64,000 nt of DNA from Micrococcales bacterium UBA7469 (lineage in GTDB: Bacteria; Actinomycetota; Actinomycetes; Actinomycetales; Microbacteriaceae). Of the stretch, positions 25,696-33,523 are shown piece after piece. Position numbers and translations under genes: made by a program. The stretch's first letter is position 1. Every line of letters starts with the position of its first letter. The notes below the pieces were generated by a model that saw only the letters and a list, made by a program, of their open reading frames with translations, did not search any database and was not told where the DNA came from. The stretch lies in NCBI GenBank assembly GCA_002479805.1, contig DLPB01000007.1, positions 55,528 to 119,527 on the forward strand, in the 5' to 3' direction.

Positions 25696-26115
25696 TTATG
25701 CCGGTTGCAGTTCAGTTTCTACATCGGCATCTTCGACGTCTTCCGGGTCGGAAACGACTAGGGAACGACGCTCAAAGGTTGCGGTACCAAAGGTTAGATC
25801 GTGCCCGATGGCGGAAGCTTCGACTTCAACGCTGGTGCCACTGCGCTCACCGTTATCCCAATCGCGAACCTTGATACGGCCGGTAACAACGACGCGCTCT
25901 CCCTTAGAAATTGACTGCGAGATGTTGGCGGCCAGTTGACGAAATGCGCTGACCGTAAACCAGTTCACGTCCGAATCAACCCACACCCCGGTCTCGCTGT
26001 CGAGCTTTCGAGTGGTGGACGCAAGCCGAAATGAGGTGACCTCGAGACCGCTCTCAGTTGTGATGTGTCGCGGTGAGGTTGCCACTAGCCCGCGGAGTGT
26101 GATGTTGTCTGACAT
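25696..26115 (-). CDS. ssb: Single-stranded DNA-binding protein, paralogue lacking the acidic tip
   Basis: OB-fold protein that binds single-stranded DNA during replication, repair or recombination. The 139-residue protein has the start MSDNITLRGLVATSPR, the GVWVDSDVNWFTVSAF strand region and KGERVVVTGRIKVRDWDNGE, all typical of SSB. The C-terminus (DPEDVEDADVETELQPA) is acidic but lacks the DDDIPF tip that recruits partner proteins. With its isolated location away from rpsF/rpsR it looks like a second SSB (SsbB-type) rather than the replicative one. Its AAGGAAAGGAA ribosome-binding site lies in the arm of a hairpin (26123-26142). Confidence 0.9.
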   Translation of the reverse strand: MSDNITLRGLVATSPRHITTESGLEVTSFRLASTTRKLDSETGVWVDSDVNWFTVSAFRQLAANISQSISKGERVVVTGRIKVRDWDNGERSGTSVEVEASAIGHDLTFGTATFERRSLVVSDPEDVEDADVETELQPA

Positions 26116-26122
26116 TGAATTC

Positions 26123-26142
26123 CTTTCCTTGTGTAAGGAAAG
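26123..26142 (-). promoter_or_regulatory. Hairpin covering the ssb ribosome-binding site
   Basis: CTTTCCTT-ACAC-AAGGAAAG on the minus strand is a perfect eight-base stem with a four-base loop, ending seven bases before the ssb ATG. The downstream arm, AAGGAAAG, is itself the purine-rich Shine-Dalgarno region, so folding would hide it. A translational switch is inference; the structure is visible. Confidence 0.45.
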
Positions 26143-26201
26143 TTTGCGCAGCTACGGGCAGTGCCGTAAGTGGGCTTTCAATATCTGTGGATAACTCTGG
26201 A

Positions 26202-26723
26202 TTACTTGAGTAGGTGGGTAAATTTCGAGCGAACCTTGTTTACCTTTGGTGCTACCACCGCAACGCAGTAGCCCTGGTTTGGATTCTTGGCAAAGAAGTC
26301 CTGGTGATACTCCTCGGCCGCGTAGAACTCTCCAAGCTCGGTTACCTCAGTAACAATGCCGTTGCCCCAGATCTCCCTGGCTCGCTCGATGGACTGGGAG
26401 AAGATTTCTTTTTGATCCGCGTCCGCAAAATACATGGCCGAGCGATACTGCGTGCCGATGTCGTTTCCCTGACGGTTTAGCTGGGTCGGATCGTGCAGGG
26501 TGAAAAAGATGTCGAGAATGTCACTGGCAGAGATCACCGACTCGTCAAAACGAATCGACACCACCTCGGCGTGATCAGTATTCCCCTCGCAAACTTGCTC
26601 ATAGGTTGGATTGACGACTTTGCCTCCGGTATAACCGCAGGTCACATCCTCGATACCGCGAAATTGAGAGTAAGCAGAGTCAAGGCACCAGAAGCAACCG
26701 CCGGCGAGCACGAATTCAGTCAT
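26202..26723 (-). CDS. msrA: Peptide methionine sulfoxide reductase A
   Basis: Reduces the S-epimer of methionine sulfoxide in oxidised proteins, using thioredoxin. The 173-residue protein has the catalytic motif GCFWC with Cys10 and Cys13 and the conserved GYTGGKVVNPTYEQVCEG stretch, where MsrA usually continues with TGHAE (here TDHAEVVSIRFD). EYHQDFFAKNPNQGYC near the end supplies the recycling Cys. It lies upstream of ssb on the same strand and diverges from the EamA gene. A thioredoxin gene lies 1 kb away, but a functional pairing is only suggestive. Confidence 0.94.
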   Translation of the reverse strand: MTEFVLAGGCFWCLDSAYSQFRGIEDVTCGYTGGKVVNPTYEQVCEGNTDHAEVVSIRFDESVISASDILDIFFTLHDPTQLNRQGNDIGTQYRSAMYFADADQKEIFSQSIERAREIWGNGIVTEVTELGEFYAAEEYHQDFFAKNPNQGYCVAVVAPKVNKVRSKFTHLLK

Positions 26724-26799
26724 TGCTATCTAAACTTTCAGTTATCGATTGTGATTCCAAATTGGTCTTACAAATCTGGAAGGTATGGCAAAAGCCTAA

Positions 26800-27738
26800 T
26801 TGACTCAAAAACACCCAACCCTCGGAGCTATCTTCGCTCTCATCGCAGCCATCCTGTTTGGACTGAATGCTTCCACCACCAAGGTGATTATTGAAGCTGG
26901 CATCAATGCCGAGCAGGTGGTCTTCATTCGCTCGCTATTTTCATTTGTGCTAGCACTTGGTTGGGCGCTGGTTGCAAACCGTAAAGAGCTCTTTGTAAAG
27001 CCAAAAATGCTGCCGCGACTTTTTGTGCTTGGCGTTATTGGCGTTGGAATGCTGCAGTGGACCTACTCGATGTCACTGGTTCGACTCCCGGTTGGAATTG
27101 CGCTGCTGATCGAGTACACCGCGGTGCTGTGGGTTCCGATTGTTGCGCTGGTGCTCTTCAAGGAAAAGGTCAGCAAAGTTATTTGGCTGGGGGCAGCTCT
27201 GGTCATCGGTGGCCTGGCAGTAGTAGCTCAAATATGGGATTCGCAATTAGACCCTTTCGGAATGCTGTTGGCATTTGGTGCGGCCATTTCACTCACCATT
27301 TACTTCATCACCGGTGAACGCATACAGCGCGTGCTACCAACCAATGTCGCGCTGGCATACGGAATGTTTTTTGCGACGCTTTTCTTTTTGCCGCTTTCAA
27401 ACTTCGGCAGCTTTGACTTCTCAATCATCAACTCAAGCCTGGATTTATCGGGCAACCTAGCCGGCATTGAAGTGCCGATGTGGGGTGCTTTGATCTGGCT
27501 CGGAGTGCTAGGAAGCTTCGTTCCGATGGCTTTTAGCTACCTTGCGCTTCGTCACCTCAGCGCCACCGTGGTGGGAATCATTGCAACTAGCGAGACCGTG
27601 TTGGCCTTCGGGTTTGCACTGGCTTGGCTTGGGGAGCTGATTACCTTCACACAAGCCCTCGGCGGTATCGTGGTCGTGATTGGAATCTTGATCGCGCAGA
27701 CCGCGCGGAAGCAATCGGCTGAGAAAGTAGTTGAGTAA
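26800..27738 (+). CDS. EamA-family (DMT superfamily) membrane transporter
   Basis: 312-residue protein with about ten transmembrane helices arranged as two EamA repeats (roughly residues 6-140 and 150-300), of the RhtA/YdcZ-like exporter type that moves amino acids or other metabolites. Recognisable features are AAILFGLNASTTKVII in helix 1, VGMLQWTYSMSLVRLPVGIALLIEYTA in the first repeat (shown here as a description of that segment) and SATVVGIIATSETVLAFGFA in the second. The start is TTG 26800, placed immediately after the stop of a four-codon mini-ORF (ATG 26785). GGAAGG at 26778-26783 is rather distant. The substrate is unknown. The thioredoxin gene follows after three bases. Confidence 0.88.
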   Translation: MTQKHPTLGAIFALIAAILFGLNASTTKVIIEAGINAEQVVFIRSLFSFVLALGWALVANRKELFVKPKMLPRLFVLGVIGVGMLQWTYSMSLVRLPVGIALLIEYTAVLWVPIVALVLFKEKVSKVIWLGAALVIGGLAVVAQIWDSQLDPFGMLLAFGAAISLTIYFITGERIQRVLPTNVALAYGMFFATLFFLPLSNFGSFDFSIINSSLDLSGNLAGIEVPMWGALIWLGVLGSFVPMAFSYLALRHLSATVVGIIATSETVLAFGFALAWLGELITFTQALGGIVVVIGILIAQTARKQSAEKVVE

Positions 27739-27741
27739 GGC

Positions 27742-28107
27742 ATGGCAAGCATCGAACTGACCCTCGAGAACTTCGAGGACACCATCAAGCAAGAAGGCAT
27801 CACCTTCGTTGACTTTTGGGCAGAGTGGTGCGGACCGTGCCGGATGTTTGGACCAATCTTTGAACAGGCTTCCGAGAACAACCCCGAGATCCGATTTGGC
27901 AAGGTTGACACTGAGGCTCAGCAGCAGCTGGCCGGCATGGCTGGCATCTCCTCAATTCCGACCTTGATGATTTTCCGAGATGGAATTTTGCTTTTCAACC
28001 AGGCCGGAGCGCTGCCAGCACCTGCGCTGGATGACCTCATCGGCAAGGTGAAGGATCTCAACATGGACGAGGTTCGCGCCGAGATGGCAAAGCAGAACGA
28101 GAACTAA
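27742..28107 (+). CDS. trxA: Thioredoxin
   Basis: Small cytosolic disulfide reductase, electron donor for enzymes such as ribonucleotide reductase and methionine sulfoxide reductase. The 121-residue protein has FWAEWCGPCRMFGP with Cys30 and Cys33, the cis-proline loop SSIPTLMIF, and no signal peptide or membrane anchor. It is longer at the C-terminus than E. coli TrxA by about ten charged residues. It starts with ATG 27742 three bases after the EamA stop and is followed five bases later by a small membrane protein with two cysteines, suggesting a three-gene unit. Confidence 0.93.
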   Translation: MASIELTLENFEDTIKQEGITFVDFWAEWCGPCRMFGPIFEQASENNPEIRFGKVDTEAQQQLAGMAGISSIPTLMIFRDGILLFNQAGALPAPALDDLIGKVKDLNMDEVRAEMAKQNEN

Positions 28108-28112
28108 CCAAC

Positions 28113-28340
28113 TTGCGCAACAATTCGCTAGCGATGCTGGCCACCATCACCGGGGTCGGCATTCTGGCGTGGGCAATTGGCTTTTTTGACCCAACCACCT
28201 GCACCCCGGATGTGCAGCAGGATGGCTGGACCTCTTGCGAGGCAATTGCTCAGGAGCGAACCATTGCGCTTTGGATCCTGATTCTTGGAACCCTGGGCAT
28301 AGTTATTTTTCTCTGGCTCAGGGGCCGAAAGAAGAATTAA
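28113..28340 (+). CDS. Small two-helix membrane protein with a cysteine pair
   Basis: 75-residue protein of unknown function starting at TTG 28113 (an internal ATG at codon 8 is an alternative). It has two hydrophobic helices (about 6-25 and 50-68) flanking a loop with Cys33 and Cys44 (TCTPDVQQDGWTSCEA), and a basic C-terminal tail LRGRKKN. The topology is consistent with an external loop bearing a disulfide. Position directly after thioredoxin hints at a redox link, but thioredoxin is cytosolic, so this is weak. Its TAA stop is shared with the convergent ald gene. Confidence 0.65.
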   Translation: MRNNSLAMLATITGVGILAWAIGFFDPTTCTPDVQQDGWTSCEAIAQERTIALWILILGTLGIVIFLWLRGRKKN

Positions 28341-29455
28341 GCGATAACCGCTTCGACTGACGCGGTTGCAAGAGCCGGGAAGGCCTGCGCTACGCCGGAA
28401 TTCGTAATCAACCCTTCGTGAGCATTTAGGCCAAGTGCCAGTGCTGCATCATCCTTTAGCGCCTGCTTCCAGCCCTTGGTTGCCAGAGCAATCACGTATG
28501 GGAGTGTCGCATTGGTTAGCGCACGGGTTGAAGTCGCAGGAACTGCACCGGGCATGTTTGCGACGCAGTAGTAGGTGGTGTTGTGCACCTGATAGGTCGG
28601 CTCATCGTGAGTGGTTGGGCGAGAGTGCTCGAAGCAACCGCCCTGGTCGATAGCGATGTCAACCAAAACCGCACCTGGCTTCATTTTCTGCACCATGGCA
28701 TCGGTGACCAACTTTGGAGCTCGCTCACCTGGAATCAGCACCGAACCAATTACCAGATCAGCATCCTTGAGCTGCTCTGCGATTTCGTAAGAAGTTGACA
28801 CGCGGGTCTGAACCTCAGAGTTGAATCGAGCATCGAGTTCGCGCAGTCTTGGTAGCGAGAGGTCAATCACGGTCACGTCGGCACCCATGCCGTTAGCAAC
28901 CAGCGCGGCCTCAGTTCCGGCAACGCCACCACCAATCACCACTACCTTGGCGCGTGGAGTTCCTGGAACGCCACCCATCAAAACGCCGAGACCGCCATTG
29001 GTCTTCATCAACTGGTAGGCACCGATCTGAGCGGACAGTCGACCTGCGACCTCGCTCATTGGCTGCAGCAGCGGCAGCTGGCGATTAGCAAGCTGAACCG
29101 TCTCGTAGGCAATGGCAGTGGTGCCGCTGGCAACGATGGCATCGGTGCAGTCCTTAGAGGCAGCTAGGTGCAGGTAGGTGAATAGCACCTGACCATTTCG
29201 CATCAGTGGGTACTCGGCTGAAATTGGCTCTTTGACCTTCACGATCATCTCGGCAGCAGCCCAAACCTCTTTAGCGGAGTCGGCGATCTTGGCACCGGCG
29301 TCTAGGTAGTCCTGGTTGGAGAATCCGGAGCCAACACCGGCGGCGGTCTCAACCAAAACCTGGTGTCCACGGTTTACCAGCTCAAATACGCCCGCTGGCG
29401 TCATGGCCACGCGGTTCTCGTTGTTTTTGATCTCTTTTGGAACTCCAACTAGCAC
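28337..29455 (-). CDS. ald: Alanine dehydrogenase
   Basis: NAD-dependent interconversion of L-alanine and pyruvate plus ammonia, linking nitrogen and carbon balance. The 372-residue protein starts MLVGVPKEIKNNENRVAMTP, containing the substrate-binding Arg region, with YLHLAASKDC holding the catalytic His and the GGGVAGTEAA dinucleotide fold. The GTG start at 29455 has AAGGAG five bases upstream. It diverges from an Lrp/AsnC regulator gene, the usual arrangement for AldR control of ald, with repeated GAATAATT elements in between. The stop overlaps the convergent small membrane gene by four bases (TTAA). Confidence 0.95.
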   Translation of the reverse strand: MLVGVPKEIKNNENRVAMTPAGVFELVNRGHQVLVETAAGVGSGFSNQDYLDAGAKIADSAKEVWAAAEMIVKVKEPISAEYPLMRNGQVLFTYLHLAASKDCTDAIVASGTTAIAYETVQLANRQLPLLQPMSEVAGRLSAQIGAYQLMKTNGGLGVLMGGVPGTPRAKVVVIGGGVAGTEAALVANGMGADVTVIDLSLPRLRELDARFNSEVQTRVSTSYEIAEQLKDADLVIGSVLIPGERAPKLVTDAMVQKMKPGAVLVDIAIDQGGCFEHSRPTTHDEPTYQVHNTTYYCVANMPGAVPATSTRALTNATLPYVIALATKGWKQALKDDAALALGLNAHEGLITNSGVAQAFPALATASVEAVIA

Positions 29456-29578
29456 TTTGACTCCTTGACTGAATTTCCTAGATTCTTGCGAATAATTCGA
29501 CTTATCCGCTTGGCAGATGAAGAAGATTTTGCGAGAATGACAAAATACGCAAATTATTCAGATTATTGAGGGCAAACC
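29456..29578. promoter_or_regulatory. Divergent ald / Lrp-family regulator control region
   Basis: 123 bases between two divergent genes, noticeably A+T-rich compared with the flanking genes. GAATAATTC lies at 29490-29498, and its inverted partner AATTATTC at 29552-29559; each is followed or preceded by TTGCG/CGCAA (TTGCGAATAATTC and ACGCAAATTATTC). These paired near-palindromes are good candidates for Lrp/AldR binding, with sites about 60 bases apart as wrapping regulators often use. Binding is inferred. Confidence 0.45.
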
Positions 29579-30061
29579 ATGTTGGATTCGAAGAAAATTC
29601 ACCAGTATCCAACCCTGGATGACTACGACCGCTCGATTTTGCGACTGCTGGCTCAGAATGGCCGCATGTCCAACGCCGAGTTGGCCGAGCAGGTTGGCTT
29701 GGCTCAGTCCACCTGCCTGGGGCGAGTCAGAACCCTGGTTCAGGCTGGGGTGATTCGATCGTTTGCCGCCGAGATTAATCCAGAGGCGCTTGGGCTGCAA
29801 TTGCAAGCCTTGATTTCGGTCACCCTGCGCGCCGGAGCGCGGGCCAACCTCAGCGAATTTATGGCGCAGATGCGCAATCACCCGCAGGTAATTCAAATCT
29901 TTTTCCTCGGAGGCACCGAAGACTTCATCGTTCACGTGGCGGTGAGAAATTCAGATGAGGTGCGGGAATTTGTGCTGGAGCAACTCTCCAACAATGCCTC
30001 GGTAGCAAACACCAGAACCAATATCGTGTTCGACCACTTTCACAAGGGACCGCTGGGCTAA
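29579..30061 (+). CDS. Lrp/AsnC family transcriptional regulator (AldR-like)
   Basis: 160-residue feast/famine regulator. The N-terminal helix-turn-helix (DDYDRSILRLLAQNGRMS, then NAELAEQVGLAQSTCLGRVR) is followed by a RAM domain of about 80 residues (IRSFAAEINPEALGLQLQAL, then VIQIFFLGGTEDFIVHVAV) that binds amino acids and forms octamers. It diverges from ald and lies 29 bases upstream of the PLP decarboxylase gene on the same strand. It may therefore control both alanine catabolism and the decarboxylase/agmatine genes that follow. The effector is not predictable; alanine is the conventional guess from the ald context. Confidence 0.9.
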   Translation: MLDSKKIHQYPTLDDYDRSILRLLAQNGRMSNAELAEQVGLAQSTCLGRVRTLVQAGVIRSFAAEINPEALGLQLQALISVTLRAGARANLSEFMAQMRNHPQVIQIFFLGGTEDFIVHVAVRNSDEVREFVLEQLSNNASVANTRTNIVFDHFHKGPLG

Positions 30062-30090
30062 GTAGAGTAGGTATCCGTCGAAGGAGACCT

Positions 30091-31446
30091 GTGACAGACG
30101 CCATGCACCAATCTGGGCTAAACCCCAGGGTGAGAAACGCCATTTTCCACTACGCATCCGATCGCATCGATGTCGATCCACCGCTTGATGGCCCAAGGTC
30201 TTTGGAAGAACTTACTGAGCTGGCAGGGCAAACGATTACCGAGCAGGGCCTGGGTGGCGAAGCTGCTCTGAAGCTTTTCGCCGATGTCCTAGCTCCCGCA
30301 ACTATTTCTACCGACCACCCCAACTACCTCTCGTTTATACCAACCGCCCCAACTGAGCTGTCCACAATGTTTGACCTAGTGGTGTCGGCTTCGTCAATTT
30401 ATGGTGGCAGCTGGAAAGAGGGCGCTGGCGCGGTTTACGCTGAAAACCAGGTGCTGAGCTTTTTGGCAGCCGAGTGCGGGCTGCCAGAAACCTCGGGTGG
30501 GCTCTTCGTTCAAGGTGGCACCCTGGGCAATCTCAGTGCGCTAGTCACCGCCAGGGAGAAGGCCAAGACAAAGCTGGGCAAAAAAGCCTGGGCCATTATT
30601 TGCAGCTCCGAGGCGCACTCTTCAATTAAGGCAGTCGCCAAAGTGATGGACTGCGAAGTTGTGATCGCACAGGCTGGTGAAAGTGGATCGCTGGGCAAAG
30701 AAGCAGCGCAGCTAGCGGTTATCGAGGCAAAAGCATTAGGGCTAACCCCATTTGCCATTGTCGGCACCGCCGGCACCACAAACTTTGGCATCGTCGATGA
30801 TCTGGCAGGCATCGCGGCGGTGGCGAAGGAAAATAATCTTTGGTTCCACGTTGATGGCGCGTATGGCCTAGCGGGCATCTTGGCTAAAGAACTCAAGCAC
30901 CTTTATAACGGCGTTGAGTACGCCGACTCTTTCATAGTCGACCCACACAAGTGGCTGTTTGCTCCCTTTGATGCCTGCGCACTGGTTTATAGAGAGCCCG
31001 AGTACGCAAGAATTGCCCACACCCAGCACGGAGAGTACCTTGAGGTGCTCAACCACTCTGGGGACTTCAACCCCAGCGACTATGGTTTCAACCTCACCCG
31101 CAGGGTGAGAGGTTTGCCGCTTTGGTTCTCGATGGCTTCCCACGGTGCAGAGCTTTATCGCCAGGCGATTTCGGCAAATGTTGAGCTTGCTCACAAGATT
31201 GCAAAAGAGATAAACAACCGCTCCTACTTGAAACTGGTTCGTGACCCGCAACTCTCAGTCGTGGTGTTTGAGCGCCTAGGTTGGGAGCAGTCTGACTACG
31301 AGAGCTGGTCAGAGAAACTGTTGACCGACCAGTTTGCCTTCGTGGTGCCATCGAGTCACCAGGGCAAGCCCAATACCCGTTTTGCAATCGTTAACCCGCT
31401 AACCAAATATGAGGACCTAGTCACAATCCTCGATTCAATGGAGTGA
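30091..31446 (+). CDS. Group II PLP-dependent amino acid decarboxylase
   Basis: 451-residue pyridoxal phosphate enzyme of the aromatic/diaminobutyrate/glutamate decarboxylase group. The PLP lysine is Lys287 in VDPHKWLFAPFDA, with HVDGAYG as the cofactor-binding Asp motif and SGGLFVQGGTLGNLSA in the N-terminal domain. The GTG start at 30091 is well placed after AAGGAG. The substrate is not set by sequence: members use tyrosine, tryptophan, histidine, 2,4-diaminobutyrate or aspartate. Its GTGA overlap with the N-carbamoylputrescine amidase-like gene, and agmatine deiminase next, argue for a basic amino acid or polyamine role, but this is inference. Confidence 0.85.
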   Translation: MTDAMHQSGLNPRVRNAIFHYASDRIDVDPPLDGPRSLEELTELAGQTITEQGLGGEAALKLFADVLAPATISTDHPNYLSFIPTAPTELSTMFDLVVSASSIYGGSWKEGAGAVYAENQVLSFLAAECGLPETSGGLFVQGGTLGNLSALVTAREKAKTKLGKKAWAIICSSEAHSSIKAVAKVMDCEVVIAQAGESGSLGKEAAQLAVIEAKALGLTPFAIVGTAGTTNFGIVDDLAGIAAVAKENNLWFHVDGAYGLAGILAKELKHLYNGVEYADSFIVDPHKWLFAPFDACALVYREPEYARIAHTQHGEYLEVLNHSGDFNPSDYGFNLTRRVRGLPLWFSMASHGAELYRQAISANVELAHKIAKEINNRSYLKLVRDPQLSVVVFERLGWEQSDYESWSEKLLTDQFAFVVPSSHQGKPNTRFAIVNPLTKYEDLVTILDSME

Positions 31447-32441
31447 GCATGAAAGTCACCATCGCGCCCAAGCTAGAGTCCCCAGCTAGAAAGCATGCCC
31501 CCGAGCGAGCCTTGGTTCGCGTGGCCGCCGTGCAGGTGAGTTGGCGCAGCGATGAGCTAGAGCACAAAGCCAATCTCGAACTGGGCATCCGAAAGGCACA
31601 CGAGGCTGGTGCACAGGTCGTGTTCCTTCCAGAACTGACGCTGTCTCGCTACCCAGCGGATGTTTGCCCAACCGGTATCCCGAGTGAAACCGCTGAACCG
31701 CTGCTCGGTGGTGAAACTTTCAGATTTGTTTCTACCTTGGCCAAAGAGCTCGGGATTTTTATCCACGCCTCGCTTTATGAATCGACAGGCTTTTCCGATG
31801 GCCGCGGTTTGAACACGGCAATCGTGATTGATAGTCAAGGACAGCTGGTTGGGCGCACTCCGAAGCTGCACATCCCAGTGACCGAAGGCTACTTCGAAGA
31901 CAAATACTTCCAGGAGGGGCCAAACCAAGACCCTTACCCAACCTACAAACTCAATCTGGCAGGCTCACCGGAGCTTGGACTGCCAACCTGCTGGGATGAA
32001 TGGTTCCCCGAAGTGGCAAGGGCTTATGGCCTGGCCGGTGCAGACATTCTCTGCTACCCGACCGCTATCGGTTCAGAGCCAGATCACCCGGATTTTGACA
32101 CCGAGCCGCTGTGGCGTCAGACCATCGTTGGTCACGCGATTGCCAACGGTTTATTTATCGTGGTCCCAAATCGCTGGGGTAATGAAGGCCTAATCAATTT
32201 CTATGGCTCCAGCTTTATTGTCGACCCATATGGTCGCATCCTGGCCCAGGCTGCCAGGGAGGGCGATGAGGTTTTGGTGGCGGATATTGACCTTGACCAG
32301 CGCAGGGACTGGCTGGAGCTGTTTCCGTTTTTTGGAACCAGAAGGCCAGACACCTACGGTTCTCTGACTGCAGCTCGAGTTAATGAACGCACCGAGGGTG
32401 GCAAGGGCATTAACGGCGGGATTCCGGGACTAAACAAATGA
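31443..32441 (+). CDS. aguB: Nitrilase-superfamily amidase, N-carbamoylputrescine amidase-like
   Basis: Carbon-nitrogen hydrolase expected to convert N-carbamoylputrescine to putrescine, CO2 and ammonia. The catalytic triad is Glu64 (FLPELTLSRY), Lys141 (RTPKLHIP) and Cys183 (PTCWDEWFPEVAR); the CWDxWFPE form is the one found in AguB. RNRWGNE-like text appears as VPNRWGNEGLINFYGSS, also an AguB feature. It starts at GTG 31443 (or ATG 31449), overlapping the decarboxylase stop, and its ATGA overlaps agmatine deiminase, so the two steps of the agmatine pathway are translationally coupled. The N-terminal 20 residues precede the fold and are slightly longer than usual. Confidence 0.88.
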   Translation: MSMKVTIAPKLESPARKHAPERALVRVAAVQVSWRSDELEHKANLELGIRKAHEAGAQVVFLPELTLSRYPADVCPTGIPSETAEPLLGGETFRFVSTLAKELGIFIHASLYESTGFSDGRGLNTAIVIDSQGQLVGRTPKLHIPVTEGYFEDKYFQEGPNQDPYPTYKLNLAGSPELGLPTCWDEWFPEVARAYGLAGADILCYPTAIGSEPDHPDFDTEPLWRQTIVGHAIANGLFIVVPNRWGNEGLINFYGSSFIVDPYGRILAQAAREGDEVLVADIDLDQRRDWLELFPFFGTRRPDTYGSLTAARVNERTEGGKGINGGIPGLNK

Positions 32442-33436
32442 CCTGGCGGATGCCTACCGAATGGGAACGCCATGAGCGCACCTGGGTCGCCTTCCCAACC
32501 TCCGGCTACACTCTGGGCGACACGCAGAGCGAGCACGAAGCAGCCCGCTCCACCTGGGCAAATGTTGCCAATCGGGCCAGCGAATTCGAAAACGTCACCG
32601 TAGTTGTGAATCCGGGCGACGAAGCAATCGCCAGGAAATACCTCTCAAGCCAGATCGAATTAGCACCAATCCCAATTGACGATGCCTGGATTCGGGATTC
32701 CGGTCCGACCTTTGTGGTCGATAGTGGCAAGTTGGGAGCAGTTAACTGGGTGTTCAACGGCTGGGGCGCTCAGGGCTGGGCTGAGTTTGGCAAAGATGCC
32801 AAACTCGCTACCGCAATTGCAGCTGAAGTTTCTGCCACGGTAATCGACTCGGAGTTGATCAACGAGGGCGGTGGCATCCACATCTCGCAGGATGGGACTG
32901 TCTTGCTTACCGAGACCGTGCAGCTTGGTAAGGGCAGAAATCCGACCTGGTCAAAGCAGCAGGTTGAGCAAGAAATTCACCAGCGGCTTGGCACCACAAA
33001 GGCAATTTGGCTAAAGCGTGGCCTTACCCGCGACTATGAAGAATTTGGAACCCAAGGTCACGTTGACATCGTGGCATGTTTCGCGCCCGATGGCCGAGTG
33101 CTCTATCACGATCAGAAAAACCCAAACCACCCGGACTACCAAGTTTCATCCGAGGTGCGGGAGACCTTTATTCGTGCTGGCCTCGAAATTGTCTCAATCC
33201 CGGCGCCGAATACCCTCACCGATCACGAGGGTTATGTGGATTACAGCTACATAAATCACTACGTGCTGAATAACGGGGTTTTGCTCTGTGCATTTGATGA
33301 TCCCCGCGATAAAGAAGCCAAGGCAATTCTGCGCGAGGTGTATCCAGGCCGTGAAATTGTGTTGGTGGACGCGCGTGAACTATTTGCACGCGGTGGCGGA
33401 ATTCACTGCATTACGCAGCAACAGCCGGCTTTTTAG
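32438..33436 (+). CDS. aguA: Agmatine deiminase
   Basis: Converts agmatine to N-carbamoylputrescine plus ammonia. The 332-residue protein belongs to the peptidyl-arginine-deiminase-like pentein family: RMPTEWERHERTWVAFPT at the start (MTWRMPTEWE), DDAWIRDSGPTFVVD with the substrate Asp, GTQGHVDIVACF with the catalytic His, and GGGIHCITQQQP with nucleophile Cys324 at the C-terminus. Each key position is present. Its start overlaps the amidase gene (ATGA at 32438-32441). It is followed by an 87-base gap and then the ABC importer lipoprotein. Confidence 0.93.
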   Translation: MTWRMPTEWERHERTWVAFPTSGYTLGDTQSEHEAARSTWANVANRASEFENVTVVVNPGDEAIARKYLSSQIELAPIPIDDAWIRDSGPTFVVDSGKLGAVNWVFNGWGAQGWAEFGKDAKLATAIAAEVSATVIDSELINEGGGIHISQDGTVLLTETVQLGKGRNPTWSKQQVEQEIHQRLGTTKAIWLKRGLTRDYEEFGTQGHVDIVACFAPDGRVLYHDQKNPNHPDYQVSSEVRETFIRAGLEIVSIPAPNTLTDHEGYVDYSYINHYVLNNGVLLCAFDDPRDKEAKAILREVYPGREIVLVDARELFARGGGIHCITQQQPAF

Positions 33437-33523
33437 TTTTTTACTGCTTTAATACAACGGAAACAAAGTTGTGGTCGGATGCTCTTCGACTTATTTCCCC
33501 TACCCGAGAGGCAACAACACCCA

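Noticed and set aside
33454..33472. Inverted repeat ACAAC/GTTGT before the ABC receptor gene
   Set aside because: A five-base stem with nine-base loop is expected by chance at this frequency and lies in no clear relation to a promoter.
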